Assembly: GCA_030248295.1 (NCBI GenBank)
Contig: JASANH010000830.1
Span: 124,001 to 188,000, forward strand
Origin: Mesodorylaimus sp. YZB2_4
Taxonomy: Eukaryota > Nematoda > Enoplea > Dorylaimida > Dorylaimidae
Direction of reading: 5' to 3'
Length of the DNA stretch: 64,000 nucleotides
A program made the translations under genes and the position numbers. Numbering within the stretch: position 1 is the first letter of the stretch; every line of letters starts with the position of its first letter. Positions 23,701-33,500 of the stretch are shown in pieces. The notes under the pieces were generated by a model that worked only from the letters and a program-made list of their open reading frames with translations, was not told where the DNA came from and searched no databases.

Positions 23701-24914
23701 AGTGACCGGTGGAGCTTTTGCACCACGCCAAAAACCCAGGGCAGCCTACTAAGTCCTCCGACCTAGTACATGGCTGAAACGACCCTGACGGGTGACGCTC
23801 CCAGCTGGCAAAGGCCCACCAAATTCGACCTTTGCCAAAAGCCAGCATTCCGCGTATTGTTTGGTCACTCAGGCAGCTTTCGTGATCACCAGCCTCCGCG
23901 AATTCATTTCAGCCTTTGCCTGGCCGCGTCGGCATTTCGCGAAATGCCTGGCGCTGGTCAGGCATTACGCAGAATGCCTGATTGCGGCCTTTGCCGCCAA
24001 CGTATGTATACACTGCACACGCCACCGGCGTGCGAAAAAGCCTCATTGGTGCAGGATTTTCCCGCCTTTTCTTTTCAAAAATGTCTATAACCTGACTGTG
24101 TCAGGCTGCGCTGCCCTGGAAGCAGATTGGCGATTTCATCTTACCTAAAGCACAGGGCGGTCCAAATAACACATCTACGCGTTGCCTTTTTAGCAAGTCT
24201 ATGGACATTCCAGTCGCGATGCCGTCGTCACACTGGTCGAAACGCCAAAACAGGCTAAAAATAGACACAGTTAGCGGGTTTATGGAGAAATGAAAATTTC
24301 GGTTCTAAATGGAGGGCGGCACCCGAATACCAGTGGTATAACGCTGTCTGCCCTTTGACTTTAATTTCACAACTGGTCAGAATTACGCGAAATCGTTTTT
24401 AGGCAGTGTCTGGTATTCTTAAGTCATAATTTCTCAAAAACCTTCCCCAGGCGTCTATAAAAAATAAGAGCTCCGTTTGAGGCATCTTCGCTTTGTGGAA
24501 GCAAGGGCCTTGCATAGAAGCTGGCGATTCATGTGCAGAGATAGAGCAAAAATTAAAAGCAGATTTCACAAGCTTCTTCAAAGTTTACATATAGTTTTTA
24601 ACAAGTTAAGACACTAATCTCGACATCGCGTTCCTCGCCTAAATGACGACATTCTACAATTCTAGCCAGCATAAAGCCACTTACTTCACTCTTGCATTTG
24701 GAAGCAATTGTTCTCGCTTCACTCGATCTAACGCGATCATGGCCGCAGAAGCTGTCGTACAATAACCCATTTCATTTTCGATATCGAGATTAGCTCCAGA
24801 ACAGTTTGGGAATAAGAAGCCAAGACGGAGGTCAGACCGGCGACGAGCAGCAGTGGTAAAACAAAGAGATTGAAGAATAAGGGAAAATATTAGACCAACG
24901 AGAGGGAACGACAT
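11793..24914 (-). CDS. Receptor guanylyl cyclase, atypical catalytic site
   Basis: Twenty-one minus-strand exons: 24914-24685, 24254-24145, 22485-22356, 18336-18107, 18057-17858, 17755-17642, 16560-16425, 16322-16198, 16148-16031, 15971-15890, 15837-15759, 15706-15536, 15472-15368, 15313-15242, 15105-14805, 14250-14067, 14011-13678, 13614-13383, 12997-12899, 12102-12005, 11939-11793. They total 3297 nt (1098 aa) with every phase matching. Order: signal peptide; ANF-receptor-type ligand-binding ectodomain; one membrane span (about 468-488); kinase-homology domain with HGYLKPTN replacing HRDLKxxN and DYG replacing DFG (dead-kinase type); dimerisation helix; cyclase domain. The family makes cGMP from GTP at the plasma membrane on ligand binding. 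The metal aspartates (D869, D913), C1000 and N1007 are present, but the guanine-contacting Glu is Gln909 and the transition-state Arg is Leu1011. Activity is therefore doubtful. The last exon could continue past GCTTG|GTAAGC. Confidence 0.85.
12785..12880 (-). repeat. Truncated SINE tail
   Basis: On the minus strand this matches the tail of the SINE at 17405-17575 and the copy at 56500-56576. Shared landmarks are TGTGTTCCTTAGCCC, GTGCGCTGTATAGCGCTTGG and CTATGGATAAA followed by ATGACATGACATGG. It sits in the cyclase intron directly after the splice donor of exon 12997-12899. Confidence 0.6.
13003..13340. repeat. AT-rich microsatellite cluster
   Basis: Several (TA)n and (ATAT/GTAT) runs occur at 13005-13110, 13125-13250 and 13318-13332, within a cyclase intron. 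Low-complexity slippage tract with no coding content. Confidence 0.9.
16640..17200. repeat. Pyrimidine-rich repeat block with inverted ends
   Basis: The motif TCCTCGAAATTCT occurs at 16683-16695, and its reverse complement AGAATTTCGAGGA at 17172-17184. Inside, a CT-rich unit (CTGGTTATTCTCCCCGT) occurs at about 16719 and again in the same direction (CTGGTTATTCTTCCCCGT) near 17116. This mixture of direct and inverted units suggests a rearranged MITE-like element in a cyclase intron. Confidence 0.4.
17405..17575 (-). repeat. tRNA-Glu-derived SINE, nearly complete
   Basis: Reading the minus strand from 17575, a tRNA-like head has a CTGTTC/GAACAG acceptor-like pair, an A box (TAGCCTAGTGGGTTAAGG), an anticodon-arm remnant TGCCTCTCACGC as in tRNA-Glu(CTC), and a B box (GGTTCGACTCC). 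The body then carries the TGT...TTAGGCCC and GAGTGAGCTGTATAGTGCTTGG modules shared with copies at 12785 and 56500. It lies in a cyclase intron. Confidence 0.7.
18741..19115 (+). repeat. Dispersed repeat, inverted copy at 30183-30590
   Basis: Shared landmarks with the reverse complement of 30183-30590 include CACGGGCG followed by GGTTCGGT, the CCGAAAGAGGTGGAACCGAA block and its GGTTCG neighbours, GATTTTGGCACTTTGTCTTG, TTAGCTCTCTCGACATTGCC, AAAGGGTGTTTTCCATGAT and TTTTGGCGCCTTTGAA. Both copies stop near GGCGCCTTTGAA. It lies directly upstream of the Tc1 relic. Confidence 0.7.
19204..20275 (+). pseudogene. Decayed Tc1/mariner transposase
   Basis: The first frame (19204-19500) encodes a helix-turn-helix region ([17 protein letters not shown]) and a GRGRK linker, as in Tc1 transposases. 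After that the homology moves between frames. Remains of all three catalytic blocks can be read: [10 protein letters not shown] near 19680-19710, FQQDKDPKH near 19949-19975 and [11 protein letters not shown] near 20037-20069. Frame shifts and a stop at about 19918 break it, so it cannot make an intact cut-and-paste transposase. Clear terminal inverted repeats were not found. It lies inside a 4-kb intron of the minus-strand cyclase, between the 18.7-kb dispersed repeat and allatostatin-C gene B. Confidence 0.8.
20960..20984 (+). promoter_or_regulatory. Upstream element of allatostatin-C gene B
   Basis: GAAATGACGCCAATTCAAACAAGTT is the counterpart of the 2269-2292 block upstream of gene A and lies 235 bp before the start codon at 21195. 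Retained in both paralogues, so a regulatory role is plausible. Confidence 0.4.
21078..21092 (+). promoter_or_regulatory. AT-rich element upstream of allatostatin-C gene B
   Basis: GGATAATTATCGATA is nearly identical to 2419-2433 of gene A and sits in the same order relative to the GAAATGACGC block and the start codon. Confidence 0.4.
21195..21568 (+). CDS. Allatostatin-C-type neuropeptide precursor B (nested)
   Basis: This is a paralogue of the gene at 2552. Exon 1 (21195-21295) encodes a signal peptide beginning [17 protein letters not shown], then [10 protein letters not shown]. Exon 2 (21346-21568) ends with [17 protein letters not shown] after K-D-R. The two exons give 107 residues if spliced at the position used in gene A. 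There the intron would begin with GA instead of GT (AAGAAAGAAA against AAGTAAGAAT in gene A), and reading through it reaches a stop. The canonical GT sites nearby give the wrong phase or introns of only 20-25 bp. The gene is therefore either spliced at a non-canonical GA-AG intron or damaged, although the mature peptide is well preserved. It lies wholly inside a cyclase intron on the opposite strand. Confidence 0.7.
21569..22355. other. Remainder of cyclase intron 3
   Basis: Downstream of allatostatin-C gene B and before cyclase exon 22485-22356 I see no further gene. The minus-strand open frame 21892-22236 has no recognisable content. Confidence 0.5.
22788..22955. repeat. GC-rich palindrome-bearing repeat, copy 1
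   Basis: The segment 22788-22880 (TTTGCCAAAAGCCAGCATTC...CTTTGCCTGGCC) recurs in the same direction at 23828-23925. The segment at 22912-22955 contains AGGCATTCCGCGTAATGCCT, a near-perfect palindrome, and matches the reverse complement of 23955-24003. The two copies therefore differ by inversion of one half. Located in a cyclase intron. Confidence 0.65.
22970..23070 (-). repeat. Fragment of the window-start SINE body
   Basis: On the minus strand, GGGGGAAACGACACGGTG, GAGGAAACGTCGCATGTCTC and GTGAGCCGATTTCCCC match the body of the repeat at 60-180 read on the plus strand. No tRNA-like head is attached. Confidence 0.5.
23700..23815 (+). repeat. Short dispersed repeat shared with 40250-40375
   Basis: CCAAAAACCCAGGGCAGCC, then CATGGCTGAAAC and CTCCCAGCTG occur in the same order and spacing in the first intron of the GPCR gene (CCAAGAACTCAGGGCAGCC, then CATGGCTGAAAC and TCTCAGCTG). 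Identity of the element is unknown. Confidence 0.5.
23828..24005. repeat. GC-rich palindrome-bearing repeat, copy 2
   Basis: Same family as 22788-22955. The right half contains two palindromes, AGGCATTTCGCGAAATGCCT (perfect) and AGGCATTACGCAGAATGCCT (imperfect). In this copy the halves are arranged head to tail relative to copy 1. Confidence 0.65.
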
Positions 24915-27361
24915 ATTAGGATAGTTTACACTTGCAGAGTTAGCAAACGTCTGAAAGTCAAAAATGGAAGTCACCAATCGTAGTACTTATCAAACATAAA
25001 GCAAAAAATTATAAGAAATTCCAAATAATTAGCACAGCGTCCTTTTTCTAAACCCGTCTTTCATGTCACAGGTAAGGGTGGATCAATACTAATGAGAGTG
25101 CACACAGGGACAAGTGATTGTAGGTTCGAAGGAACGTGATGCTCCACTCATATGACCTGAGCTAACGAGGTTGCTTTCCTGGGGATTCCGAAACTACAAA
25201 TACCACCTGCCCTCCTTGCTTTGAATCTGACCTTTAGGTAAATTTTCCTGCATCACTGATTCCAAAAGGCTAAAAATGTATGTAGAGAAAGATGTGATGC
25301 GGAAAGCCAGTGAATAGTGAATATGCGTAGTGAAACTCTATTTTGCGAAGATTTCTTATCCTTATGTCAGTGCATATGATTCAGCCAAGTTCTTTATGCG
25401 CAGAGACTAGAACTATATTCTTAAAGTAATAGTCTGATCACCTTGGTAAAATGCATTTTTTTAATGGGTCTGTGCACGATGGGGGTGGGGGGGGGGGGTG
25501 GGGGAAGGGCACTTGCCAGAAAGAGCAGGACGTCATGACGAAGCCTGTGAAAACGGAGACTGTTTCGTGAATGCGCTCAAAGACGATCGATTGTGCGATT
25601 TCAAACAAATATTAGGCAATTTGTGAAACTATTCAAATTGAGATTCTTCCTCTTGTCTTCTTTGATTTCAAAGCGGTCTGGCTGGAAGTAGGAGTGCTAG
25701 AATTTTGGAGTTTCACAGGAACGTACAGTACGTATATTACCTGAAAACCGTTTTGATAAACAGAGGAATGGGCGGAAAGCCTGGAGAGCGACCACTGCGC
25801 AAAAACTTCTTGTGGACTTACTGGGCGGCATGGAGCCTGGCCTGCATTCCAAGACAGATCTCATTGCTGCAGTGTAATTCTTTACGCTGTCAATTTAAGG
25901 CATTGAGCCAAAATATTTGCCAGTTCAGATGAATAGAATTTTTGAAATACCAAGTCGAAAGACAGTAAAAGACTATTGGGATACGGAGACCTTTGATCAT
26001 AGGTCTCCGCACTTGTACCCCACTTGTACCCCACTTAGGCCCATGGACCCCATGTGTCTTGTGACTCAGGGCGCTTCATCTGTATACAGTATCTCTAACA
26101 CCGGCCTGTGAAATCGGGTTGTATGATCATTGGATGATTAACAGGGTTGCTAGAACCAAAAATTAAGGAGATCGATCACGGTGTTCTCCAAAGGCTCCCC
26201 CAAAAACCCGGAAAGCAAACAATGATAACTTTGCGTGACAGAGTTACGAATCATGAGCCAACCAAGAAACACGATTAGGCGCTGCACACCTGGAAATGAG
26301 AATGCTACGATGGACATCAGGGTTGACAGGGATGGGCCAAGATGGAAGCAAGGTACTGGGGTCGCAGCCATAGATATCTGCCGCTTTGTTTGATATACTA
26401 CAATCACTTGTTCTGACAAACAGAGGAATGGGCGGAAAGTCGAATGTCGCTCCTTCAATCGAGAAGTTCAGGTCCTAAAAATGGGATCCAAAACCTGTGG
26501 TTGCACAGGGACAATTCTTTCCCATATATATCAAGCGCAAAGAGCCAGTATAATGATAACGGAACATTATTGCGCCTACTTTTTTCGCAGTATACAGTAG
26601 GAAGTCTTTTTAATGACGTAGATGATCTTGCCAGGAATTTCTAGGTACAGTACTGGATATACTATTCTAGCACATGTAAACGAAAAGAAATGGCAGCTTT
26701 CTGAGGGGTGCGCTCTGGTACGGTTGGAGAAACATCTAGCCCATATTACACCAGATGTCGACACAAAGCAAGTTTCAATTTCGACGATGTGCCTTGGTGT
26801 ATACTTATGTACAGTACGTACATAAATGTAGGCCTTTCCCTGTCTTATGTGCCGCAGTTGAGAAGTGCGGTTATAAAAGCTTGTTTGCGTGATGTTGGTC
26901 TCAGCTGATAACATCTGAAAAATGGCAAGAAAAGCACAAAATATGATAACTCTTAGACGCAGAGTCAGTTCTGTATGAAATTACCTGTGAGCAGTTAATG
27001 CAAGTCGGTGCAAATCGTTAAATCAAGCATGCCTACTGTACGGTAGCTGTTTGTATGGATGCTTTTACAAACAGCGCGATAAAGACAGTAAATTAGATTT
27101 ATGTATGTATCATTATAGTTAAATTATCAATGCAATAACTGCAAAAAATATTTAAAATTACATTGATCTTTTTTGAATCTTGAACTATCTCGATAAAGGC
27201 TGGAGGAATGACGAGAAAGCTGCAGAGAAGCATGATGGGATGACCGGATTAGAGCCAAAGTCACTGTAGACTGTGCGTGTCAAATGCTAAGACAAATACT
27301 GCGGTACATACCAAGCTTTCAGAAGTTTGCCCTCCCTCTTTAAAAATTACTTGGATAGTAA
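24915..27361. other. Intergenic, no gene recognised
   Basis: This stretch lies between the cyclase start and the next minus-strand gene. It contains a G-rich tract at 25479-25507. The string ACAGAGGAATGGGCGGAAAG occurs at both 25760-25779 and 26419-26438. I find no supported exon. Confidence 0.5.
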
Positions 27362-28636
27362 TTATTTTTTAAATATATTTGAAGTTTCACTTTTCACTTC
27401 CGCTTTTTCAGTCTTCTCACTTTCGCCTTCCATTTTTGTAACTGCAGTACTTGGAGTTTTCTCAGAGCTGGCTGCAGCACCGCCCACATGCCGCCACCTT
27501 TTCTGCAAAGATCGTTTCCGCCTTTGCTCCTCGTCCATATCATCGTCACCAGCATATTTCCCCTCGCTCATCAAACTGGCGGGTAGACTTTTCGACATGA
27601 CAGTTTGCCCAGTGCCAGTGTCATCCAGTCTTTCAGCATCGCTTGTTGGCGAGGCGGACAAAAGGCAAGACTTTTTCAAAACGTCCGCCACAACAACGCT
27701 TGCTGTTGAATTCTTCTTCTGGGCACTGGCCTTATTGACCTGTCTTAACGGTAAATCTGATGGTCGAGAGACTTGTCGTTGCGGACTCGGAGTTTTTGTT
27801 GAGTCGGGGTGGTCAGGACTCTTTAATTCATTGGCAGCTGCTCGGGCCTTCGCTTCCTCCAACTCCTTCGTCTTCTGGCTGAGTTCCTTCTCCAAAGCAG
27901 AGCAAGTTTGAGAAAGTGCTGTCAAGCATTTCGTCAATGGTGCAGCAATGGAAGTCAGTTTAGAGCACGGCACCGACGGGATTTCCGCTGGAGATTTCAG
28001 CCCTGTCTGTGTCGGCGCGGCGGCGATTGGTGAAGCCCTGACAGCACTTTTTGAAACTGCTAGTGTGCTGGGAGTCGGCTTGATGGCGGTGGTTGTGTCT
28101 GATGTCTTTCTTGTGATCGGCTGTTCAGGTTCCTCAAGTTTCGTCCCATCGTATATCACTTCCAGAAGACAGTGAGCTAGGAATAAAATACTCACCTTAT
28201 TATGTTAGGGGTTTCTTTAAAATTATTAGCAATGGATAAACTGAAATTTTTGACTTGGAAAGTTTTAGAGTAATGTTTCTTGATATATCAAGTGATATAC
28301 ATTACTGGGGCTAGTGAAGATGTCTTTTTTACTTCCCTAACTAAATTGATAAATCTCAACTGAAAAATTCAGAGTCAATGTCTTAATTACCTTGAACAAT
28401 AGCAGCTAAAGCTAATTCTTTAGCTTGCCACGTCTGTGCGACCGATTTCCTGTTATTGTTCGATTGATCCTGATCACCGTACATTTCCAGAACCGTTTTC
28501 TTTTTGACGCTTAGCGCATGTTGGAAAGCTTCGTCGATTCTCTGGATTTTTTCTGCAACAGGACACAAAAACTGTTTCACTCTTACTCATTTGACTTGCA
28601 GCAGCGTTTTCGTCAGCAAATTTTTTAAAGTTTTTG
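27362..28636 (-). CDS. Unrecognised coiled-coil protein, 3' part
   Basis: Three minus-strand exons fit in phase: 28636-28587, 28552-28391 and 28176-27362 (stop at 27362-27364). The upstream start is not found, so the model is partial at the 5' end. The first two exons encode a helical, charged segment (FKKFADENAAASQM, then KKIQRIDEAFQHALSVKKK). The junction continues through QTWQAKELALAAIVQ into AHCLLEVIYDGTKL. The last exon is polar: Ala/Ser/Thr/Pro-rich at first, with one predicted coiled-coil stretch (ALEKELSQKTKELEEAKARA) and a basic-acidic tail (DDDMDEEQRRKRSLQKRWRH). No catalytic motif, membrane span or known domain is recognised. Long open frame and phase-compatible splice sites support a real gene; function unknown. 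Confidence 0.6.
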
Positions 28637-29936
28637 CTGCGATTACCTTGTGATTCTTCGCTACGTTTTAACCTTGCAGTTCAAGCATCGTGCTGTCTGT
28701 GCTTGTAGAAAGTCAACTGCCCTGACTTGATGTTCCCTCAAAAATTAGTCCATCTCCGTAGACATTGTTCATTCGGCATGACTAGCAGGAGCACAAGAGC
28801 ACATAAACAAATAAAAGTGAGGTCGACAAATTGGCTCATTTTGGTGGGCAGAAAGGTACTGAGCTGTTTCTCACAAACTGAACCTTTTCGATGAATAATT
28901 CATCGAAACTTATTTACTCATTAGCTTATCAGTAGGTCAAGGACTTCCTGGTTCTTTATACAGGAAACAGCAAAACTTGGAGTAGTTTCTTTGAAGTTTA
29001 CCCTGGTTCCTATATGCATGTCAGCTATATCTCATATCAGAGAACTCAAGTTCTAGACGCAAAAAATTTTGGCCTACAAGCGTTTCTTGTACTTTAAAAA
29101 AGTAATTTCTTATTCTGGTACCTGCGCATCATGAAAAAAAAAACTTTAGAGTATCTCATAAGTATGTCTTACCCAATGGAGTCAATTGCCGTTTGATTCT
29201 GCTGCCAGCAACGTTTGCTTGAGGACGTAAATTTTGCTGTCGAGTTTTTTGCATTTTGGTCGAAACGTTTTTGAGTTTTAATCGAAGCGAGTATTTCTAA
29301 GCAAAAAACTGCTAAAAAGAAGATCAAACCTCTCAGTAGAAATTTCTATCCGTTTCCTCTCTCGAGCTCCTTACACACCTATTTTCCACTCCTTTAGCCC
29401 AGCTTATCGAAGATTACCCAAGAGTTCAGTAGGGCCTCCAGTCGAGTTTGTCTCTGAAACTAAGGCAGGGATAACAACGGAAACGGACTGGAAAGACAGA
29501 GAATTGTTTTCCGCCTCAGCGAGTAGCCTTTAGGAGCTTAACCTTTTTCCAAAATTATACTAGTGTCTGGCAAAGAAATCTTTTGGGAATATTGGTCGAA
29601 AACGAAAAACGTAGGAGTTCAATTGCAATTACAAGGCGGATAGCACCCGCGGGAATCCACCGAATACATCAAGCGCGTTTCCAGTGACACCGGAAGCAGT
29701 TGGAAATAGATCAAGTGAGTGTCAGGGGTTCCATCAAAACCTAACATCGACACTAAAGCTGAACGTATACGTACGCGTAAAGCCTTTCGAGGACGGCGAG
29801 CCCTGACGGTGAGGGCCAGATGAGGTTGTGCACCGAATTCGAAACTGTACCTATTCGTGGGACAAAGTTGCAAAGACATTTTGTGCTCTTTTTACCCTCA
29901 TGGGAGAGGTATGCTGTAAGCGATACGACTTGGCTT
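28637..29936. other. Intergenic or 5' region of the unrecognised gene
   Basis: Upstream exons of the minus-strand gene are expected here but none could be joined in phase. The minus-strand frame 29619-29879 is arginine-rich and lacks a recognisable motif. Confidence 0.4.
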
Positions 29937-29959
29937 ATTGAGCTGTGAGGGTGTGGAAT

Positions 29960-30058
29960 GCGCCGGACTACTCGCATTGCGGCGTAGTAAGCGCCTGCCT
30001 CTCACGCTAGGGGCGCACTTACTGTACAAGGGAGGGTTCGACTCCCGCCAGGGTAAAA
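29960..30058 (+). repeat. tRNA-Glu-like SINE head
   Basis: GGCGTAGTAAGCGCC (A-box-like), GCCTGCCTCTCACGC (tRNA-Glu(CTC) anticodon arm remnant) and GGTTCGACTCC (B box) occur in order. The head matches the SINE at 17405-17575 but is followed by different sequence. Confidence 0.6.
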
Positions 30059-30182
30059 AATTATTTTTAACTTTTATGGTATGGCACAACGACCACCTTA
30101 TTCTTGCAATTCATGGCCACAAATGCGGCGATCGTGAAAATATTTGTATTTTATCAGTATCAGTTTATCATATCAGTTTTCA

Positions 30183-30590
30183 AAGGCGCCAAAAACTTCG
30201 AGTGCTTCAGCGAGATCCACCCAGCTTTTCATCATGGAAAACACCCTTTGGAGCAACGGCAATGTCGAGAGAGCTAACAACAAGACAAAGTGCCAAAATC
30301 TAAGGATGGCCTGAAAAGCCCTGAAAATCTTAGATTTCCTTGAAATGTCACACACTGACAGCTTAAAATTGCCCCAGATTTTGGGCAATCGCCCTGCACA
30401 TGGCAACACTGTAGTCACTGTTCCGCTGCCTGTGTGCTGCTAGCGCGTGAGGCTCGTGTATCCTTTGCTCCAGAGTTGCGCGACACCAGCTGCTTGAGCG
30501 CTATGGAGCCGAAACAATTTCGACTTGGTGCGCCGAGCCGAAAGAGGTGGAACCGAACCGAGCCGAGGACCGAACCGATGCGCCCGTGAG
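30183..30590 (-). repeat. Dispersed repeat, inverted relative to 18741-19115
   Basis: The reverse complement aligns along most of its length with 18741-19115. It is about 30 bp longer and ends in CGAACCGATGCGCCCGTGAG, the counterpart of CACGGGCGGTTCGG at 18748. No coding frame is shared between the copies. Confidence 0.7.
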
Positions 30591-30599
30591 TTGGTTGAC

Positions 30600-33500
30600 G
30601 CCTCTCGCAGGACTGACTGGCCTGCCCTGCCCAGAATGGAGGCAACTACTCTGGCAGCTGGCTAATCGTAAGTCTTTACTGACATAGAACATGATAAACG
30701 AGTCGTTTTATGGGTTTCAGCCCTAACAAAAAATATACTGTAGAAAGGGCAGACACGTGAAAAGTCATAATGGTTACATTAGTAATATAAATAATCTGTA
30801 TTGCCAACATTATAACACTACTAATAACACTTGCTCGGTAGTTCAAATTGATTCTATACTAAAAACGCTGTGACTGCCATCGAAATTTGGGGACATGAAG
30901 GTTTTCCCGCTTATAGTTCAAATGATCAAGAGCCTGGTATGCCAAAAAATTGTGCGTGATTTCGTCGAGGGTGTCTCTAGATGCTGTACAGTATGTGACA
31001 CAAAAATCTACTCTTGCTGCTCTGCCCTTCCGGATGAGAGCATTTAAAATGATGCCTCGCAACTTATTCGATTTTCAAAGGTTTTGGGTTTTTTTTTGTT
31101 TTCATTTCATTTTTGTTTTTCGTCTGATAATGTGTCTTTTTGACACATTTTGACTGAAGAGCAAGCACATTTTGACAAATGTAATTGGCATGGACCAGTC
31201 TCTCCGACTTAGCATAATAAGCAGGACCTTGGCGCACAAACCAAATAATGGCTGAACCTTTGTGAGAGGTAAGTTTCTCCCATAGGTAAGTGCACAAGAG
31301 TATACATACACAATGTATTTGCACGTATTTGTACAATATTTCATTTCTATTTCGCTGACCTTTTTTAGTACACAAGATATACATACACATGTCATGCGCA
31401 TGAATATACTGTAGTTTTATCTTTCTCAATGCCACGGGCAGACAGTTATCGGTGTATGGGTTCTCCAAAAAAAGTTGACTTTTCCCACGCTGCATCCCCT
31501 TCAAATTAGTCTTGTCTGTAGATGATCGCGAGAGCTCGTTCTATTTGCGCTGCTGGAATGACGCAATAACTCCCACTCTTCACTTTCTCGAGTCAGTGGG
31601 AGATCGAGATTCTTCGACTTTTTTTGTGAAACGGTAGGAAATATTGCAATTGTGATAATGATGTGACGTGACGGACTAGAGCTCTGATCCAAGCCTGATG
31701 AAATCACAGCAGGTTCTGCCTAATATGCATGGATGGAAGTAATAATTTACTTTATTGCCCCACAAATGACTGGGGCAAACTTCTCAACCAACTTTTGTCC
31801 TAGCGGGGTTTCGAGCACTCGATGTTGTGTTATTGCTAAAATTCTCATTTTTGAAACCTACCGCGAAAAATGCCTTTTATAGCCGTGATCGTGAGTCGTT
31901 TGCTGTTGAGAAAAAGCCCACTATACCCGTACAATACTGTACTGTACAAAGTCGTACTCGTCGTATATCGCAATTATCACAGACATACAGTGCTTTATGT
32001 ACTGAGATTGCAAGGACAGCTGACAGCACATCATCTGCTCTGCAATAAAATTAACTTCTGGCCCCCCTGACAGTCAAAGTAGTACTCAACTTTCTAGCAT
32101 GCACTCTGCTTCTCACTGCAACAGAAAGACGCTGCGAGCGATCAAAATTTCTGGCAGTCCTGTTTCATTAGACGACTTATAGATGGGATGGAGACAAGCC
32201 ATCTTAGCTAGCACGCACAGTAATCTAATAGATGAAGACTGCTGATCTGTTCCAGTCTCGGCCAGGGAAAAAAAACCGGAAAGGTTGAGCCTTCGCAGTC
32301 CACGACACCTCGAGTATACAATTTATTTGTCAACCATAAAGGCGGACCTTGTAGACTCACAATTCAGAGAGCAGCCGCACGTGGCGATCGTGAATAAGGC
32401 TTTAATGGTCCAGGACCCAAATTACCTACCAAATTACCCTTAGCTGGTCCGTGTGGAAACAGGTTAGCCGTGTGCATCTTTTCCTTGTGAAAACCGGTTT
32501 TAAGTTCACCTTTAACGTCTAACGATAAGAACTGGTCTTTGTTCTAGCCGCCGTAGTTGGGTCTGTGGAGCCAAGAAATAGACCACCTAATGCAAATCAG
32601 ACCACGAGCTCGACACCAGTTACCGCCCAATACCTGCAAACCAAAAGTCACTCGGCCTCGAGCGAGCTCTGGGCCTTCGAGTCTGGCCCTGACCCCGGAG
32701 AGCGACCAGTTCTCTGAACAAGCGCACTGGTGGGTGCTGATTATATCCAAGCCTACTAAACATGCAAGAGAAAAGTCAGCCCCCAATTTTTTTCTGCCGC
32801 AAATTCGCTGCGGTACATGTTAGCAAAACGTGCTTAAAGTCCATACCAGGCTCCCAGTTTTGATATCAAATTTCCAATTTCAACTTCTTGACTATTTTCT
32901 CCACCAACTGTCAAAGCAAAAATAGCCGGCGATCCCCGTTGGCTCCCGCAAGCCAACGATTTGGAGAGTGCTTCCAGAAGCCCACGTTATGAACTTACAT
33001 CAGGCGAAACGGTGAGACGCTCAACAGTTTCGGCTGGCCCAAACCCGACTGGCTAAATGCGGTATCTGAGCCTTTATCCTGATTAGATACAGTTGGAGAA
33101 CGGCAATGCTAACGAAGAACGAAAATCCAACAAAGCCAAAGTTCTGAATGCGACGCGACGCGACTTACGCATGTGCTCGACCGCCTAAAAATAAGAAATG
33201 CAAGAAACCGTTGGTGCAATCAAAGCTGCGGCTGCACTGCGTGGAAAGTAACAGCAAGATTGCCAAAACTAGAACTTCCACAGAATGTTTCGGGGGGAAC
33301 TTTGAATCATTAGTCGATAACAACCAATCGATTGCACAAATCTACAATCGATAAAATGATTTTTTTGTAAGGGCAGTTGATAAAGGAACTTGCAAACATG
33401 GGCCACTGCCGCCACTATTGGGGCGCAATCAACAACCGATAAAATCCTTAGACTCTCACAGCGCGATTCTTCTAAATATGCTGGGGTGACTTACAAGGAA

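Noticed and set aside
27327..27911. 194-codon plus-strand open frame
   Set aside because: It is antisense to the last exon of the minus-strand gene, which has phase-matched upstream exons.
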